This document shows positions 50,929-59,798 of a stretch of 64,000 bases of DNA, one piece after another. The notes under the pieces are model-generated. The model did no database searches, was not told the DNA's origin, and worked only from the letters and a program-made list of their open reading frames with translations. Source of the DNA: Deltaproteobacteria bacterium RBG_13_43_22. Its GTDB lineage: Bacteria > Desulfobacterota > RBG-13-43-22. How positions within the stretch are numbered: position 1 is the first letter of the stretch; every line of letters starts with the position of its first letter. A program made the position numbers and the translations under genes. The stretch covers positions 20,699-84,698 of the forward strand of contig MGQB01000002.1 of the NCBI GenBank assembly GCA_001797675.1, written 5' to 3'.

Positions 50929-51114
50929 ATGACAACGCCACAACATTGCCCGGGTTATGAACAGTTTAAAAATTTGAAATCGTTTACCTGTAACTGCCCA
51001 AATTGCGGAAAAGAAACCGAGATTTTTTCCGACGAATTCGACAAAAAACACATCTGCAAGGGATGCAACCAGGAGATCGATTTCACCCAGTGTAAACTGG
51101 AGTCCGGGGTCTGA
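50929..51114 (+). CDS. Small zinc-ribbon-like protein
   Basis: This 61-residue protein has knuckles CNCPNCGKETEIFSDEF and CKGCNQEIDF, plus Cys8 and a C-terminal Cys. The ATG at 50929 has AAAGGAGA upstream. It is the fourth very short Cys-pair protein on this strand after 43.7 kb. Function unknown. Confidence 0.72.
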   Translation: MTTPQHCPGYEQFKNLKSFTCNCPNCGKETEIFSDEFDKKHICKGCNQEIDFTQCKLESGV

Positions 51115-51148
51115 TCTTTAATTTCAATTTTCAATTTCGGATTTAGGG

Positions 51149-53212
51149 ATGCCCAATCACCTGATTCATGAGAAAAGTCCTTACCTCCTCCAACATGTGC
51201 TAAATCCGGTTGACTGGTATCCCTGGGGTCAGGACGCCTTCCAAAAAGCTGAACGGGAAAACCGACCCATTTTTCTTTCCATCGGTTATGCCACCTGCCA
51301 TTGGTGTCATGTGATGGCTCACGAATCTTTTGAGGATGAAGAAGTCGCTCGACTACTGAACCAATCTTTCGTGGCCGTCAAAGTGGATCGGGAAGAGCGG
51401 CCGGATATCGATCAGATCTACATGTCGGTATGCCAGGCCTTGACCGGCCGGGGCGGGTGGCCTTTGTCTGTTTTTATGACCCCCGAAGGAAAACCCTTCT
51501 TTGCCGGAACCTATTTCCCCAGGACCAGCCGATTGGGACTATCGGGATTTATTGAACTGTTGACCCAGATTGCAGCTCTATGGCAGGAGAACCGTGGGAA
51601 AATCCTTCAAGCCGGTGAAGATGTCACCCGATCTATTCAATCCTGGAACGACTCACCTGTGGGTAGTGTTCCGTCCACTCTGCAAATCCTTGAGTCCGGG
51701 TGCCGGCTATTGGCTGAAGCCTTTGATTCTCATTTTGGCGGATTCGGTGGTGTCCCAAAATTCCCGACCCCCCACCATCTGACTTTTTTGTTACGCCGGC
51801 ATAAACGCAGCCAAGATTCCTTGACCAGAACCATGATCGAAAAAACCCTCCAATCTATGCGTTTTGGAGGGATTTTTGACCAAATCGGATGGGGTTTTCA
51901 TCGTTATTCTGTGGATGAAAAGTGGCTGGTTCCCCATTTTGAAAAGATGCTATACGACCAGGCCTTATTGGGCATGGCCTATACCGAGGCTTATCAGGCC
52001 CTGAAAAACCCTCTCCATGCCCAAGTGAGCCGGGAGATTTTCGGCTATGTTTTGAGAGATATGACTGCCCCCGAAGGAGGCTTTTATTCCGCTGAAGATG
52101 CCGACAGCGAGGGTAAGGAAGGGCTCTATTACCTTTGGACGCCTCAAGAGATCAGGAAAGAATTAGGCCGGGACCAGGGCGGTCTTTTTTGCCGTTTCTA
52201 TAACATCAGTCCCGAGGGTAATTTTGAAGAGGGAATGAGCATCCCCCATATTTCCATCTCCTTACCGGAATTCGCCTTGAAGGAGAAAATGGAGTTCAAA
52301 GAAGTTGAGACTTTACTGAACGAGGGGAGGGAGCATCTCTTTCAGATTCGGAATAATCGGATTCATCCCCTAAAAGATGATAAAATTCTGACCTCCTGGA
52401 ACGGACTGATGATCGCTGCCTTGGCCAAGGGGAGTCAGGTTTTGGGCGATCCGGCCTACGCACTGGCAGCAGAAAAAGCAGCCCGTTTTGTTCTGGAAAG
52501 AATGCGCAATCCCTCCGGAGGTCTCTATCGTCGATATAGGGATGGACAGGTCGCCTATCCCGGTTTCCTGGAAGATTATGCTTTTTTTATTTGGGGACTG
52601 ATTGAACTTTATGAGGCGACTTTCGAGATAGACTATTTAGAAGAAGCCCTTGACCTGAACCAACTCCTGATCACCCTTTTCTGGGACCAGGAAAAGGGCG
52701 GCTGTTTTTTTACCCCGGAAGGCGGTGAAAAGCTTCTTACCCGGGAGAAAGACCTCTATGATGGGGCAACCCCTTCCGGGAATTCGGTAACGGCACTCAA
52801 TTTCCTTCGCTTGAGCCGTATCACCGGGAATCCGGATTGGGAGGAGAAGACCGACCGCCTGTTTCGATCCTTTTCCGGGAAAGTCAGCGGGCATCCCATG
52901 GGTTATACTCAATTCCTTAACGCCTTGGATTTTATACTTGGCCCAAGTCAAGAGATCGTGGTGGCGGGCACCTCTGATCAAAAAACGACCCAAGCGATGA
53001 TAACCAGGATACAACAGGCCTTCCTTCCCAATAAAACCCTGGTATTTCGACCGGAAGGTCAGGAAGCTCAACGTATTATAAATCTGTCCCCTTTCGTAGC
53101 CTCCTTGATTCCTATTAATAATCAACCGGCGGTTTATCTCTGTGAACAGTTTGCCTGCCAAATACCGATAACGGATTGGGTTGAATTGGAGAAAGTTCTA
53201 AACCTAACTTGA
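51149..53212 (+). CDS. DUF255 thioredoxin-fold / YyaL-like protein
   Basis: This 687-residue protein has an N-terminal thioredoxin-like domain (about 1-160) with [19 protein letters not shown] (CxxC) and [11 protein letters not shown], followed by an (alpha/alpha)6-barrel of the N-acylglucosamine-epimerase kind ([35 protein letters not shown]). This is the YyaL/SPATA20 architecture. The activity is unknown; redox or sugar roles have been proposed. Confidence 0.88.
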   Translation: MPNHLIHEKSPYLLQHVLNPVDWYPWGQDAFQKAERENRPIFLSIGYATCHWCHVMAHESFEDEEVARLLNQSFVAVKVDREERPDIDQIYMSVCQALTGRGGWPLSVFMTPEGKPFFAGTYFPRTSRLGLSGFIELLTQIAALWQENRGKILQAGEDVTRSIQSWNDSPVGSVPSTLQILESGCRLLAEAFDSHFGGFGGVPKFPTPHHLTFLLRRHKRSQDSLTRTMIEKTLQSMRFGGIFDQIGWGFHRYSVDEKWLVPHFEKMLYDQALLGMAYTEAYQALKNPLHAQVSREIFGYVLRDMTAPEGGFYSAEDADSEGKEGLYYLWTPQEIRKELGRDQGGLFCRFYNISPEGNFEEGMSIPHISISLPEFALKEKMEFKEVETLLNEGREHLFQIRNNRIHPLKDDKILTSWNGLMIAALAKGSQVLGDPAYALAAEKAARFVLERMRNPSGGLYRRYRDGQVAYPGFLEDYAFFIWGLIELYEATFEIDYLEEALDLNQLLITLFWDQEKGGCFFTPEGGEKLLTREKDLYDGATPSGNSVTALNFLRLSRITGNPDWEEKTDRLFRSFSGKVSGHPMGYTQFLNALDFILGPSQEIVVAGTSDQKTTQAMITRIQQAFLPNKTLVFRPEGQEAQRIINLSPFVASLIPINNQPAVYLCEQFACQIPITDWVELEKVLNLT

Positions 53213-53430
53213 TTTTTCAACCAGTCTGATGTATAAAATAAAAGGTTCCGTACTGTTTCCGACAGAAATTTTTCATATATAAATAGGGGATAAGTTTTTC
53301 TGCTGTTTGCCCGATAATCAAGCCTGTAATGAGGCAGACCCGCTAGTGGGAAGAGAATAAGACTCGCTTTGTGTAGTGAAACAGGGGTCCGCAGTCCGCC
53401 TGCCCAAAAAAAGTACCCAGAGATGGAAAA

Positions 53431-55461
53431 ATGAAATCTAAATCTTCTGACCGACATGCTGAATCGATTGAGGATGTTTCAGGCAACCTAACCTCCAGAA
53501 AAAAGGCGGAGCAGGCCCTGATAGAATCAGAAGAACGATACCGTACTCTGGTCGAGGCTTCTTCAGACGCCATTTTAATGATCGATGGAAACAGAAATAT
53601 CATTTCCTGTAATCCGGCTTTTCTGAATATGTTTGGCTATGCCAGTGGAGAATTAGAAGGGAAATCCATTAAATCCATTCATCTTTCCGACGAAAAATAT
53701 CAAGCCTTCGGCAGACTGGTCTATCCGGTCATTGCCAAGAAAGGGAAAGCCCGGCTGGAATGGGATTACCAGCAAAAAAACAAGAAAGTGATCAGTTGTG
53801 AGATCGTTATTTCCCCTATTTTGACTCCTGATCAAAAAGTGAAGGCTTATGTCTGTATTATCCGGGATATAACCGAACGTAAACAAGCCGAAGCCATGGT
53901 TCTCCAAGAGCGGGAACAACTGGCTGCTATCCTGGATGGAAACCCAATTCCAACCTTTGTGATCGATGAGAATCACCAGGTCATCCTATGGAACCGGGCC
54001 TGTGAAAACTTGACCCATGTCCCCAGGGAAAAGGTCATGGGCAGGCCGGTGGATTCAAGAATTTTTTATCCCGGTCAGGACAGACCTCTTTTGACGGATC
54101 TGGTCCTCAAAATGGATAAAAAATCCATAGAAAAGTTTTATGGGGATAAAGGGGTTAGGCCGAATCCGACTATGCCGGAGGCCTACGAAGGCTCCGACCA
54201 GTTGATTGTGGGAGGAGAATCCCGACATCTCTATTTTTTAGCCGCCAGGCTTCGGAACGCCGAAGGAAAAATAATCGGGGCCATAGAAACCCTGCAGGAT
54301 ATTTCCGAACGGGAGCGACTGGAAAAACAGTTCATCCAGGCCCAAAAGATGGAGGCGGTGGGGACCCTGGCCGGGGGTATTGCTCATGACTTTAATAATA
54401 TCCTGATGGGTATTCAAGGGTATTCCTCTTTGATACTTTACAATTTGCCTCCTGAAAATCCTAATTATGAAAAACTGATCAATATTCAGGCGATGGTGCG
54501 AAGCGGCGCCGACCTGACCAAACAGCTGTTGGGCTTTGCCCGGGGAGGAAAGTATCAGGCTAAGCCTATGGATATAAATGAACTTATCCAAAAGACCTCG
54601 ACCATGTTCGGCCGGGCCAACAAGGAGATCCGTATCCATAAAAAATTTCAGAAGAACTTGTATGCGGCCGAAGTGGATCAGGGACAGATTGAACAAGTGC
54701 TTTTAAATCTATATGTCAATGCCTGGCAGGCCATGCCGAGCGGGGGAGACCTCTATCTTGAAACTAAAAATGTGGTCCTGGATGAAACACTGGTAAAACC
54801 CTATTCCTTTCAACCGGGGAATTATATCAAGATCTCCATATCGGATACAGGCATCGGTATGGACAGCCGGACCAAAGAAAGACTTTTTGAACCTTTTTTT
54901 ACGACGAAGGAGATGGGCCGGGGGACCGGTCTTGGTCTGGCCTCAGTCTACGGCATCATCAAGAATCATCAGGGGATTATTGATGTTTCCAGTGAAAAGG
55001 GACAGGGGGCCACTTTTTCTATTTATCTTCCGGCTACCGAGGAGAAAATTAATAAAGAAATCTCTCCGGCGTCGGAAATTATGACCGGGACTGAAACGAT
55101 CCTTTTGGTCGATGATGAAGAAACGATTATCAATGTCTGCCGAGATCTTTTTGAAAGTCTGGGCTATCGGGTTTTATCAGCCGGAAGCGGAAAAGAGGCC
55201 CTTGAGATCTATACCCAGAATCAGTCGGATATTTCCCTGATCTTGTTGGATATGATCATGCCCGGAATGGGAGGCGGAGAAACTTTTAATGCCCTGAAAG
55301 AAATCGATCCTCAGGTTAAGGTAATCCTATCCAGCGGCTATAGCCTGGACGGTCTGGCCAGAGAGATTATGGATCGGGGCTGTAAGGCCTTTATCCAAAA
55401 ACCTTTCAGCCTCCAGGAGCTTTCAGAGATAGTCAGGAAGATTTTAGACGGGGTATTGTGA
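53431..55461 (+). CDS. Hybrid PAS-PAS sensor histidine kinase with receiver domain
   Basis: This 676-residue soluble kinase has PAS1 (about 28-150), PAS2 (about 165-300), a HisKA domain with phospho-His in LAGGIAHDFNNILMGIQGYS, a HATPase (QVLLNLYVNAWQAM; DTGIGMD; GRGTGLGLASVYGI) and a C-terminal receiver (about 548-670, LLVDDEE and phospho-Asp in LLDMIMPGMGG). There is no output domain, so it passes phosphate to another regulator. No transmembrane segment is seen; the signal is presumably cytoplasmic. Confidence 0.92.
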   Translation: MKSKSSDRHAESIEDVSGNLTSRKKAEQALIESEERYRTLVEASSDAILMIDGNRNIISCNPAFLNMFGYASGELEGKSIKSIHLSDEKYQAFGRLVYPVIAKKGKARLEWDYQQKNKKVISCEIVISPILTPDQKVKAYVCIIRDITERKQAEAMVLQEREQLAAILDGNPIPTFVIDENHQVILWNRACENLTHVPREKVMGRPVDSRIFYPGQDRPLLTDLVLKMDKKSIEKFYGDKGVRPNPTMPEAYEGSDQLIVGGESRHLYFLAARLRNAEGKIIGAIETLQDISERERLEKQFIQAQKMEAVGTLAGGIAHDFNNILMGIQGYSSLILYNLPPENPNYEKLINIQAMVRSGADLTKQLLGFARGGKYQAKPMDINELIQKTSTMFGRANKEIRIHKKFQKNLYAAEVDQGQIEQVLLNLYVNAWQAMPSGGDLYLETKNVVLDETLVKPYSFQPGNYIKISISDTGIGMDSRTKERLFEPFFTTKEMGRGTGLGLASVYGIIKNHQGIIDVSSEKGQGATFSIYLPATEEKINKEISPASEIMTGTETILLVDDEETIINVCRDLFESLGYRVLSAGSGKEALEIYTQNQSDISLILLDMIMPGMGGGETFNALKEIDPQVKVILSSGYSLDGLAREIMDRGCKAFIQKPFSLQELSEIVRKILDGVL

Positions 55462-55483
55462 ATGACGGCTTGGGGTTATTGCC

Positions 55484-55675
55484 TTACTCAAGTCTTTTGA
55501 AGTTGTTTAATACAATCCTGGACACCGGTCGGTCCTTCCTAAGTTGTTCCTGATATTCTTCCAGTTTGTCCTTTGCTTCCTGGGCACTCAGAAAACGACG
55601 GGACATGCCGGTGCATCCGCAGCCGCACATACCTTGGCGGTTTTGAGGCCGTTGGATATTCATTTCACAACACAT
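55484..55675 (-). CDS. Small Cys-rich protein (CGCGCTG motif)
   Basis: This 63-residue protein has an N-terminal cysteine cluster (MCCEMN and MCGCGCTGMSRR) and a charged helical remainder (SAQEAKDKLEEYQEQLRKD). The start at 55675 is behind a strong GGGGAGGTGAT site. It lies next to a second Cys-rich peptide gene and an ArsR/ChrA pair, so metal binding is plausible but not shown. Confidence 0.65.
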   Translation of the reverse strand: MCCEMNIQRPQNRQGMCGCGCTGMSRRFLSAQEAKDKLEEYQEQLRKDRPVSRIVLNNFKRLE

Positions 55676-55691
55676 GATTCATCACCTCCCC

Positions 55692-55838
55692 TTAATTTGA
55701 CTTGGTTTCTTTGCTCTTTTGGTTTTTTACCTCCTTTGCCTGAACTTCCTTTAAGCTTTTTACGGTCTTATGGATGCTCGGCTTTGCACCTATGCATCCG
55801 CAGCTGGACGGGTTTTCCTTTTTAGCTATCTCATTCAC
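55692..55838 (-). CDS. Small Cys-rich peptide (SSCGCIGAKP) with unclear start
   Basis: The frame reads EIAKKENPSSCGCIGAKPSI followed by a Lys-rich helix and ends KETKSN. A strong AAAGGAGGTGA site lies directly upstream, but the ATG it serves is out of frame and stops at once. In-frame options are GTG at 55838 (inside the ribosome site), ATA at 55829 (ideal spacing) or a distant TTG at 55883. The coding call rests on the ribosome site and the CGC motif shared with its neighbour. Confidence 0.5.
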   Translation of the reverse strand: MNEIAKKENPSSCGCIGAKPSIHKTVKSLKEVQAKEVKNQKSKETKSN

Positions 55839-55869
55839 CTCCTTTCGGTTTGAGACCCATGAAAAATGT

Positions 55870-55993
55870 CCCCTTTTGTCCAACTTCTACGTCAGACTAA
55901 AATTGTAATCCTCGAAATACTATGTGTATTCCTGCTGTTAAAATTATCGTCTTCCTTGACCTTGAATAAAATTGAACATTTTTCAGGGATTCC
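55870..55993 (+). repeat. 125-base dispersed element, copy B
   Basis: This aligns end to end with 30399-30523: shared blocks include CCCCTTTTG, TCCTCGAAATA, TATTCCTG and CCTTGACCTTGA, then AAAATTGAA. No coding frame is conserved between the copies, which suggests a non-coding or mobile element. Confidence 0.6.
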
Positions 55994-56077
55994 GATTTAA
56001 TATCCGAGACTAAAAGGAATTTTAATTAAATAAGTTATAAAGCAAATACTTAAATATAGCGTGAAAAATTTTTTCCC

Positions 56078-56509
56078 TTATTTCTTTTGAGCGGCTATCC
56101 GCGACTCCAATATTTTAATTCTTTTCTTAATCGTTTTGACTTCTTTTTCCAGGTCCTTCTCATAATCTTTGAGGGACTCTAAACTCAACCTTTCCGATCC
56201 CCGGTCGCTGAGTCTACAAGATCCTTCGCACCCGCAGGTGCAGACCTGATTGAACACCTGCCGGTAGTTTTCCAGGGTCTCTTCATTGACCGAGTAAGGA
56301 ATCCAGTACCCCTTTCTTTCACTTGTCACCAGACCCGCTTGCCTTAACAATTTCAGATGTTGCGATACGGCTGCTGGCGTGATGGTCATCTTCCTGGAAA
56401 TATCTTTTACCCCCAAGGGGCCTTTGGTTTTTAATAGGTCCATAATTTTTACCCGTGTTGGTACGGACAACACTTTAAACATTTCGGGGGGTTCTATTTT
56501 AATTTCCAC
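56078..56509 (-). CDS. ArsR/SmtB-family regulator with Cys cluster
   Basis: This 143-residue regulator has a winged helix (VLSVPTRVKIMDLLKTKGPL, ITPAAVSQHLKLLRQAGLV) followed by CTCGCEGSC at about 90-98 and a C-terminal coiled coil (KDLEKEVKTIKKRIKILESR). The Cys cluster lies outside the usual ArsR sensor helix, so it may be a separate metal site. The start is GTG at 56509. It stands in the same direction as chrA, which lies upstream. Confidence 0.85.
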   Translation of the reverse strand: MEIKIEPPEMFKVLSVPTRVKIMDLLKTKGPLGVKDISRKMTITPAAVSQHLKLLRQAGLVTSERKGYWIPYSVNEETLENYRQVFNQVCTCGCEGSCRLSDRGSERLSLESLKDYEKDLEKEVKTIKKRIKILESRIAAQKK

Positions 56510-56542
56510 AAAATCCAGCCTAAGGTTTTCTTCTATTTAGCA

Positions 56543-56560
56543 TTTAAGCCTATACTTAAA
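56543..56560. promoter_or_regulatory. Candidate ArsR operator
   Basis: TTTAAG (56543-56548) and CTTAAA (56555-56560) form an inverted repeat with a six-base spacer just upstream of arsR. A related TACTTAA half-site occurs near 56050, past the gene's end. Confidence 0.5.
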
Positions 56561-56644
56561 CAAAACCATTGTCAAGATTTTTTTCAACTTTTTCTCTTAT
56601 AAGTTTTTCCGCTCTATTCTTAAGCTTAGCTTCAAGAATCTCCA

Positions 56645-57832
56645 TTAAGAAAACAACCAGATTGAAATAATGCCGCCGAGACTTACGATATACAGGAGGT
56701 CTATTTTTTTTATCAAGGCTATCAGGACAACCACACCCAGAAGGACCCGAAGGACATCCCAGGGGACGGCCAGCCCAAATTTAACCGAGACAAAGAAAAG
56801 CAACCCCACAAAGGAGGCCAGTATCCCTTGGGTGGCCTTTAAAAAGAGAGGGGAGGATTTTAAACGATCAAAGAAGGGAGTGGTAATGGTCAATATTAAA
56901 AAAGAAGGGGTGAATATGGAAATCGTTGCCACCAGAGAACCCCCAAAGCCTTGCAATAAATAGCCCACAAAGGCGGCCGTAATGACGATCGGCCCGGGGG
57001 TAACCTGGCCCAAAGCGATGCCGTCCATAAAGGTTTTTGAGTCCATCCATCCCCTGACCCCGACAATTTCATGAAGCATTAAAGGAAGGGAAGTGTAACC
57101 TCCTCCAAAGGCAAACAGGTCTATCTTCATCATTAGGACGGATAAAATAAATGAATCGAAGTTGATAAAATAAAGGGCCGCCAGTCCCGTCAAAAGAATT
57201 AATAAGAGGGCTATGATCGGTTTAATTTTCCATAGTTCAACTTTTCGATCAGCAGCAGGGGGAGGAGACTTGATGTTCCTAAATAAAAGGATACTGGCTA
57301 ACCCGGTCCCCGGGATAACCAGAAAAGGGCTGACACCGATCCCGAGGTAAGCGGCCGACAAAACAGCAATGATAATACTTGAGTAACTGTTGGCTATGTT
57401 TTTCCCGAAGGAATAGGTGGCCTGGGCAATAATGGCCACAACGATTACCTGAAGCCCGGCAAATAAGGATTGAACAAAAGAAAGGTTGTGATAACCGTTA
57501 TATAAAATAGAAAAGAGCAAGATAAAAGCAAAGGCCGGCAACCCAAAGCCGATATAAGAGGCCAATGCCCCCCTCAAACCTTTGGTTTTCAGCCCCACAT
57601 AAGCGGCCATTTGGATGGCCGTGGCCCCAGGTATGGATTGGCAAAGGACCACCCCGTCCTTGAAGCGTTCTTCATTCAGCCATTTATTCTTTTTCACCGC
57701 CAATTCTTTAATATAGACGATCATGGCCGGGCCGCCGAAGGCGGTCAGGCCCAGTCGGAGAAAAGATAAAAAAAGTCTGGTTAGGGAAGGATAAGGCATT
57801 TTGGAGTTATTCAATATCATGGGGAGTCGCAT
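56645..57832 (-). CDS. chrA: Chromate transporter family protein (ChrA, two-domain)
   Basis: This 395-residue membrane protein has two homologous halves. The first carries LGLTAFGGPAMIVYIKE and GVVLCQSIPGATAIQMA, and the second LFAFGGGYTSLPLMLHE and GIALGQVTPGPIVITAAF, the duplicated CHR motif. Long-chain ChrA proteins export chromate by proton antiport; some relatives have other substrates. The nearby ArsR-type gene could regulate it. Confidence 0.88.
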   Translation of the reverse strand: MRLPMILNNSKMPYPSLTRLFLSFLRLGLTAFGGPAMIVYIKELAVKKNKWLNEERFKDGVVLCQSIPGATAIQMAAYVGLKTKGLRGALASYIGFGLPAFAFILLFSILYNGYHNLSFVQSLFAGLQVIVVAIIAQATYSFGKNIANSYSSIIIAVLSAAYLGIGVSPFLVIPGTGLASILLFRNIKSPPPAADRKVELWKIKPIIALLLILLTGLAALYFINFDSFILSVLMMKIDLFAFGGGYTSLPLMLHEIVGVRGWMDSKTFMDGIALGQVTPGPIVITAAFVGYLLQGFGGSLVATISIFTPSFLILTITTPFFDRLKSSPLFLKATQGILASFVGLLFFVSVKFGLAVPWDVLRVLLGVVVLIALIKKIDLLYIVSLGGIISIWLFS

Positions 57833-57895
57833 GACCTATCTTTACTCTATTATCGTACCTCATACTATATTTTAGTAAGGATTTCTGGCAGAGAT

Positions 57896-57963
57896 GGTTC
57901 AAACCTTGATTAGTGATTAAAACATTAAGGATTTGGGATTGCTCACAAGTCAAGGTTTGACCC
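57896..57963. repeat. Inverted repeat upstream of chrA
   Basis: GGTTCAAACCTTGA (57896-57909) pairs with TCAAGGTTTGACCC (57950-57963), 13 of 14. It lies between chrA and the downstream end of the next minus-strand gene cluster and may end that transcript. Confidence 0.5.
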
Positions 57964-58011
57964 CAGCGCTCACTATCCGTTAAAATGAAATATCTTTACA
58001 ACTTCAATATG

Positions 58012-58794
58012 TTAACTTTTTGCCGCAAATCCATAAGCATCTACGGTGAGCGCTAAGTGAAGATTCTCTCCGAGTTTTTTCTTGAATGTATTGAGAATTT
58101 CATCCCAAACTTTTTTTCTTTTCTTTTCTGGTATATTAGAGAGCACAATATTTTTGGGTCCCCGGCTGCTTAATATCAGATTGTATATATCTAAGTTAGG
58201 GATATGAAATGTTTTTATTTTTGAATAAACCTTAATGTCTACGAACCCAACACTTCTTAATAACGACTGATATATTGCCTCTGTAGCGTGAAGCATCTCT
58301 TTGCGTTGCTGAAACCGCTCCGAGTTGATGATACTTTCGGCAACATCAAAAATTTCTTTAAAATGCTCCGGTCCTGGAATGATAAATCCAAGAATTCCTC
58401 CTGGTTTTAACACCCTTTTCATCTCTTTTAGGGCTCGCAGTTTATCAATTACTTGGTTAATCGCGAAATTACTTATTACCCGGTCAAATGTATTCTCTGA
58501 GAATTCAAGTCCTTCGGCATTACCGACAGCAAATGAAATATTTGAGATCTGTAAATATTTGGCTATCTGTACGGCTTTAGATATGAATTGAGAAGAAAGG
58601 TCTACGCCTATTACTTTTCCGTGTGAACCGATTATTTTAGCTAATGGAAATGTACATACCCCGATACCGCATCCCACATCTAATAGGCGCATTCCTTTTT
58701 CTATGTTACTTAATTCTGAAATCCAGAAACCATACGGCCCAAATATCGGTTCAGTAGTCAGGTATTCTGCAAACTTCTCATTCTTCTTTACCAT
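58012..58794 (-). CDS. Class I SAM-dependent methyltransferase
   Basis: This 260-residue enzyme has the SAM motif LLDVGCGIGVCTFPLA, post-I acidic VIGVDLSSQF, FAVGNAEGLEF and LKPGGILGFIIP, as in UbiE/MenG-like small-molecule methylases. The substrate is not determined. GGAGAAAA precedes the ATG, which overlaps the stop of an upstream frame (ATGGTAA), implying coupled translation. Confidence 0.85.
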   Translation of the reverse strand: MVKKNEKFAEYLTTEPIFGPYGFWISELSNIEKGMRLLDVGCGIGVCTFPLAKIIGSHGKVIGVDLSSQFISKAVQIAKYLQISNISFAVGNAEGLEFSENTFDRVISNFAINQVIDKLRALKEMKRVLKPGGILGFIIPGPEHFKEIFDVAESIINSERFQQRKEMLHATEAIYQSLLRSVGFVDIKVYSKIKTFHIPNLDIYNLILSSRGPKNIVLSNIPEKKRKKVWDEILNTFKKKLGENLHLALTVDAYGFAAKS

Positions 58795-59204
58795 CGTTGA
58801 TTTTTTCTCCTTGTTAATTTTTGGGTTACGTTCCGAATTGTTTGTTTCAAATGATCATCAACCGTAAGTCGGCAAGGGAAGGGATAACTGAGACAAAATT
58901 GAGCATAATTAAAAATGCCGGCGGCAATTTTCAATTTTTTTAAATAGCGATTTAATCGCTTCGACGGTTTTATCGCCAAAACAATGAACGAGATATCCTT
59001 CCCACTCTTGCCAGTATATAGGGATAGTCCGTACACCTCAATTACGGTCGAAGTCCTTTTTCTAAAGGACCGGACCAAACCAACCTTCCAGCCCCCAAAT
59101 AAGACCGCAACATCAGGAGAACTCTTTTCCCATTGACACCAATAATAAAACTCCCTGTACTGTGGCTCTCCAAAAAGGAATTCTAATAATGAATTCTTTA
59201 GATC
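58788..59204 (-). pseudogene. Unidentified open frame without a normal start (possibly 5'-truncated)
   Basis: The frame stays open from just after the preceding gene's stop (59206) through 58788 with protein-like content, for example FGEPQYREFYYWCQWEKSS and VLFGGWKVGLVRSFRKRTST. The first canonical start is a TTG at 59078, leaving 96 residues; the stretch before it has no ATG, GTG or TTG. Its stop overlaps the methyltransferase start, so the 3' end looks functional. The family is not recognised. Either the gene lost its 5' end or it uses TTG. Confidence 0.45.
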
Positions 59205-59205
59205 T

Positions 59206-59727
59206 CTATTCTATCCTGAAGATCCTCATCATAACACTTGACACGAAGGTAATGGCGCCGTGATTTACGGCATCAAAAATATCCCGATCCGTCCATCCCA
59301 TCCCGTGGAGCCCTTCAATATCTTCCTGGGTTACGGATTCGGGTGATTTGAGGGCTTTCGGCACAAAAATCAACATGGCCTTTTCTGCTTCCTCTAAGGG
59401 TGCTGACGTCGGATCTGAACGAAGTTTTTCCAGGTCGCTTTCTTCCAGGCCCTGTCTCCGTAATAGATTTCCATTAAATTGGACGCAGGGTAAACTATCA
59501 AATTCCGAGGCAACGGCATATCGGATGCAGGTTAATAAGCTAAAATCAAGTTTAGGGTGATTTCTGTAATACATGGTCATATCGAGCCTTTTTTTAAATA
59601 GCTCCGGGCTGACGGAGAACATCTCCATCGGTTTGGGAATCATCCCCGCTTGCTCTAAAAATAAAGAATAACTATCCTTTATTTCTCCCTCTGCCCCTTC
59701 AAGCTTTATTGTTTTTAAAAATGACAT
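59206..59727 (-). CDS. Carboxymuconolactone decarboxylase (AhpD-like) family protein
   Basis: This 173-residue all-helical protein has DFSLLTCIRYAVASEFDSLP (CMD-domain start), EEAEKAMLIFVPKAL and GMGWTDRDIFDAVNHGAITF. AhpD-like members use a CxxC pair for peroxidase or disulfide chemistry; here only one cysteine (SLPC) is at that place, so redox activity is doubtful. GGAGGAGAG precedes the ATG. Confidence 0.8.
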   Translation of the reverse strand: MSFLKTIKLEGAEGEIKDSYSLFLEQAGMIPKPMEMFSVSPELFKKRLDMTMYYRNHPKLDFSLLTCIRYAVASEFDSLPCVQFNGNLLRRQGLEESDLEKLRSDPTSAPLEEAEKAMLIFVPKALKSPESVTQEDIEGLHGMGWTDRDIFDAVNHGAITFVSSVMMRIFRIE

Positions 59728-59798
59728 GGTTCTCTCCTCCTTTTTAAAGGGAAGGTTCTTTTTGGTTCAAATTACTTTTCGAATAGGGTTTTATGATC

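Noticed and set aside
53213..53430. Riboswitch-like stems before the hybrid kinase
   Set aside because: Short stems such as GCCTGTAATGAGGC and CCCGCTAGTGGG occur, but no known aptamer core (for example of the c-di-GMP class) matches.
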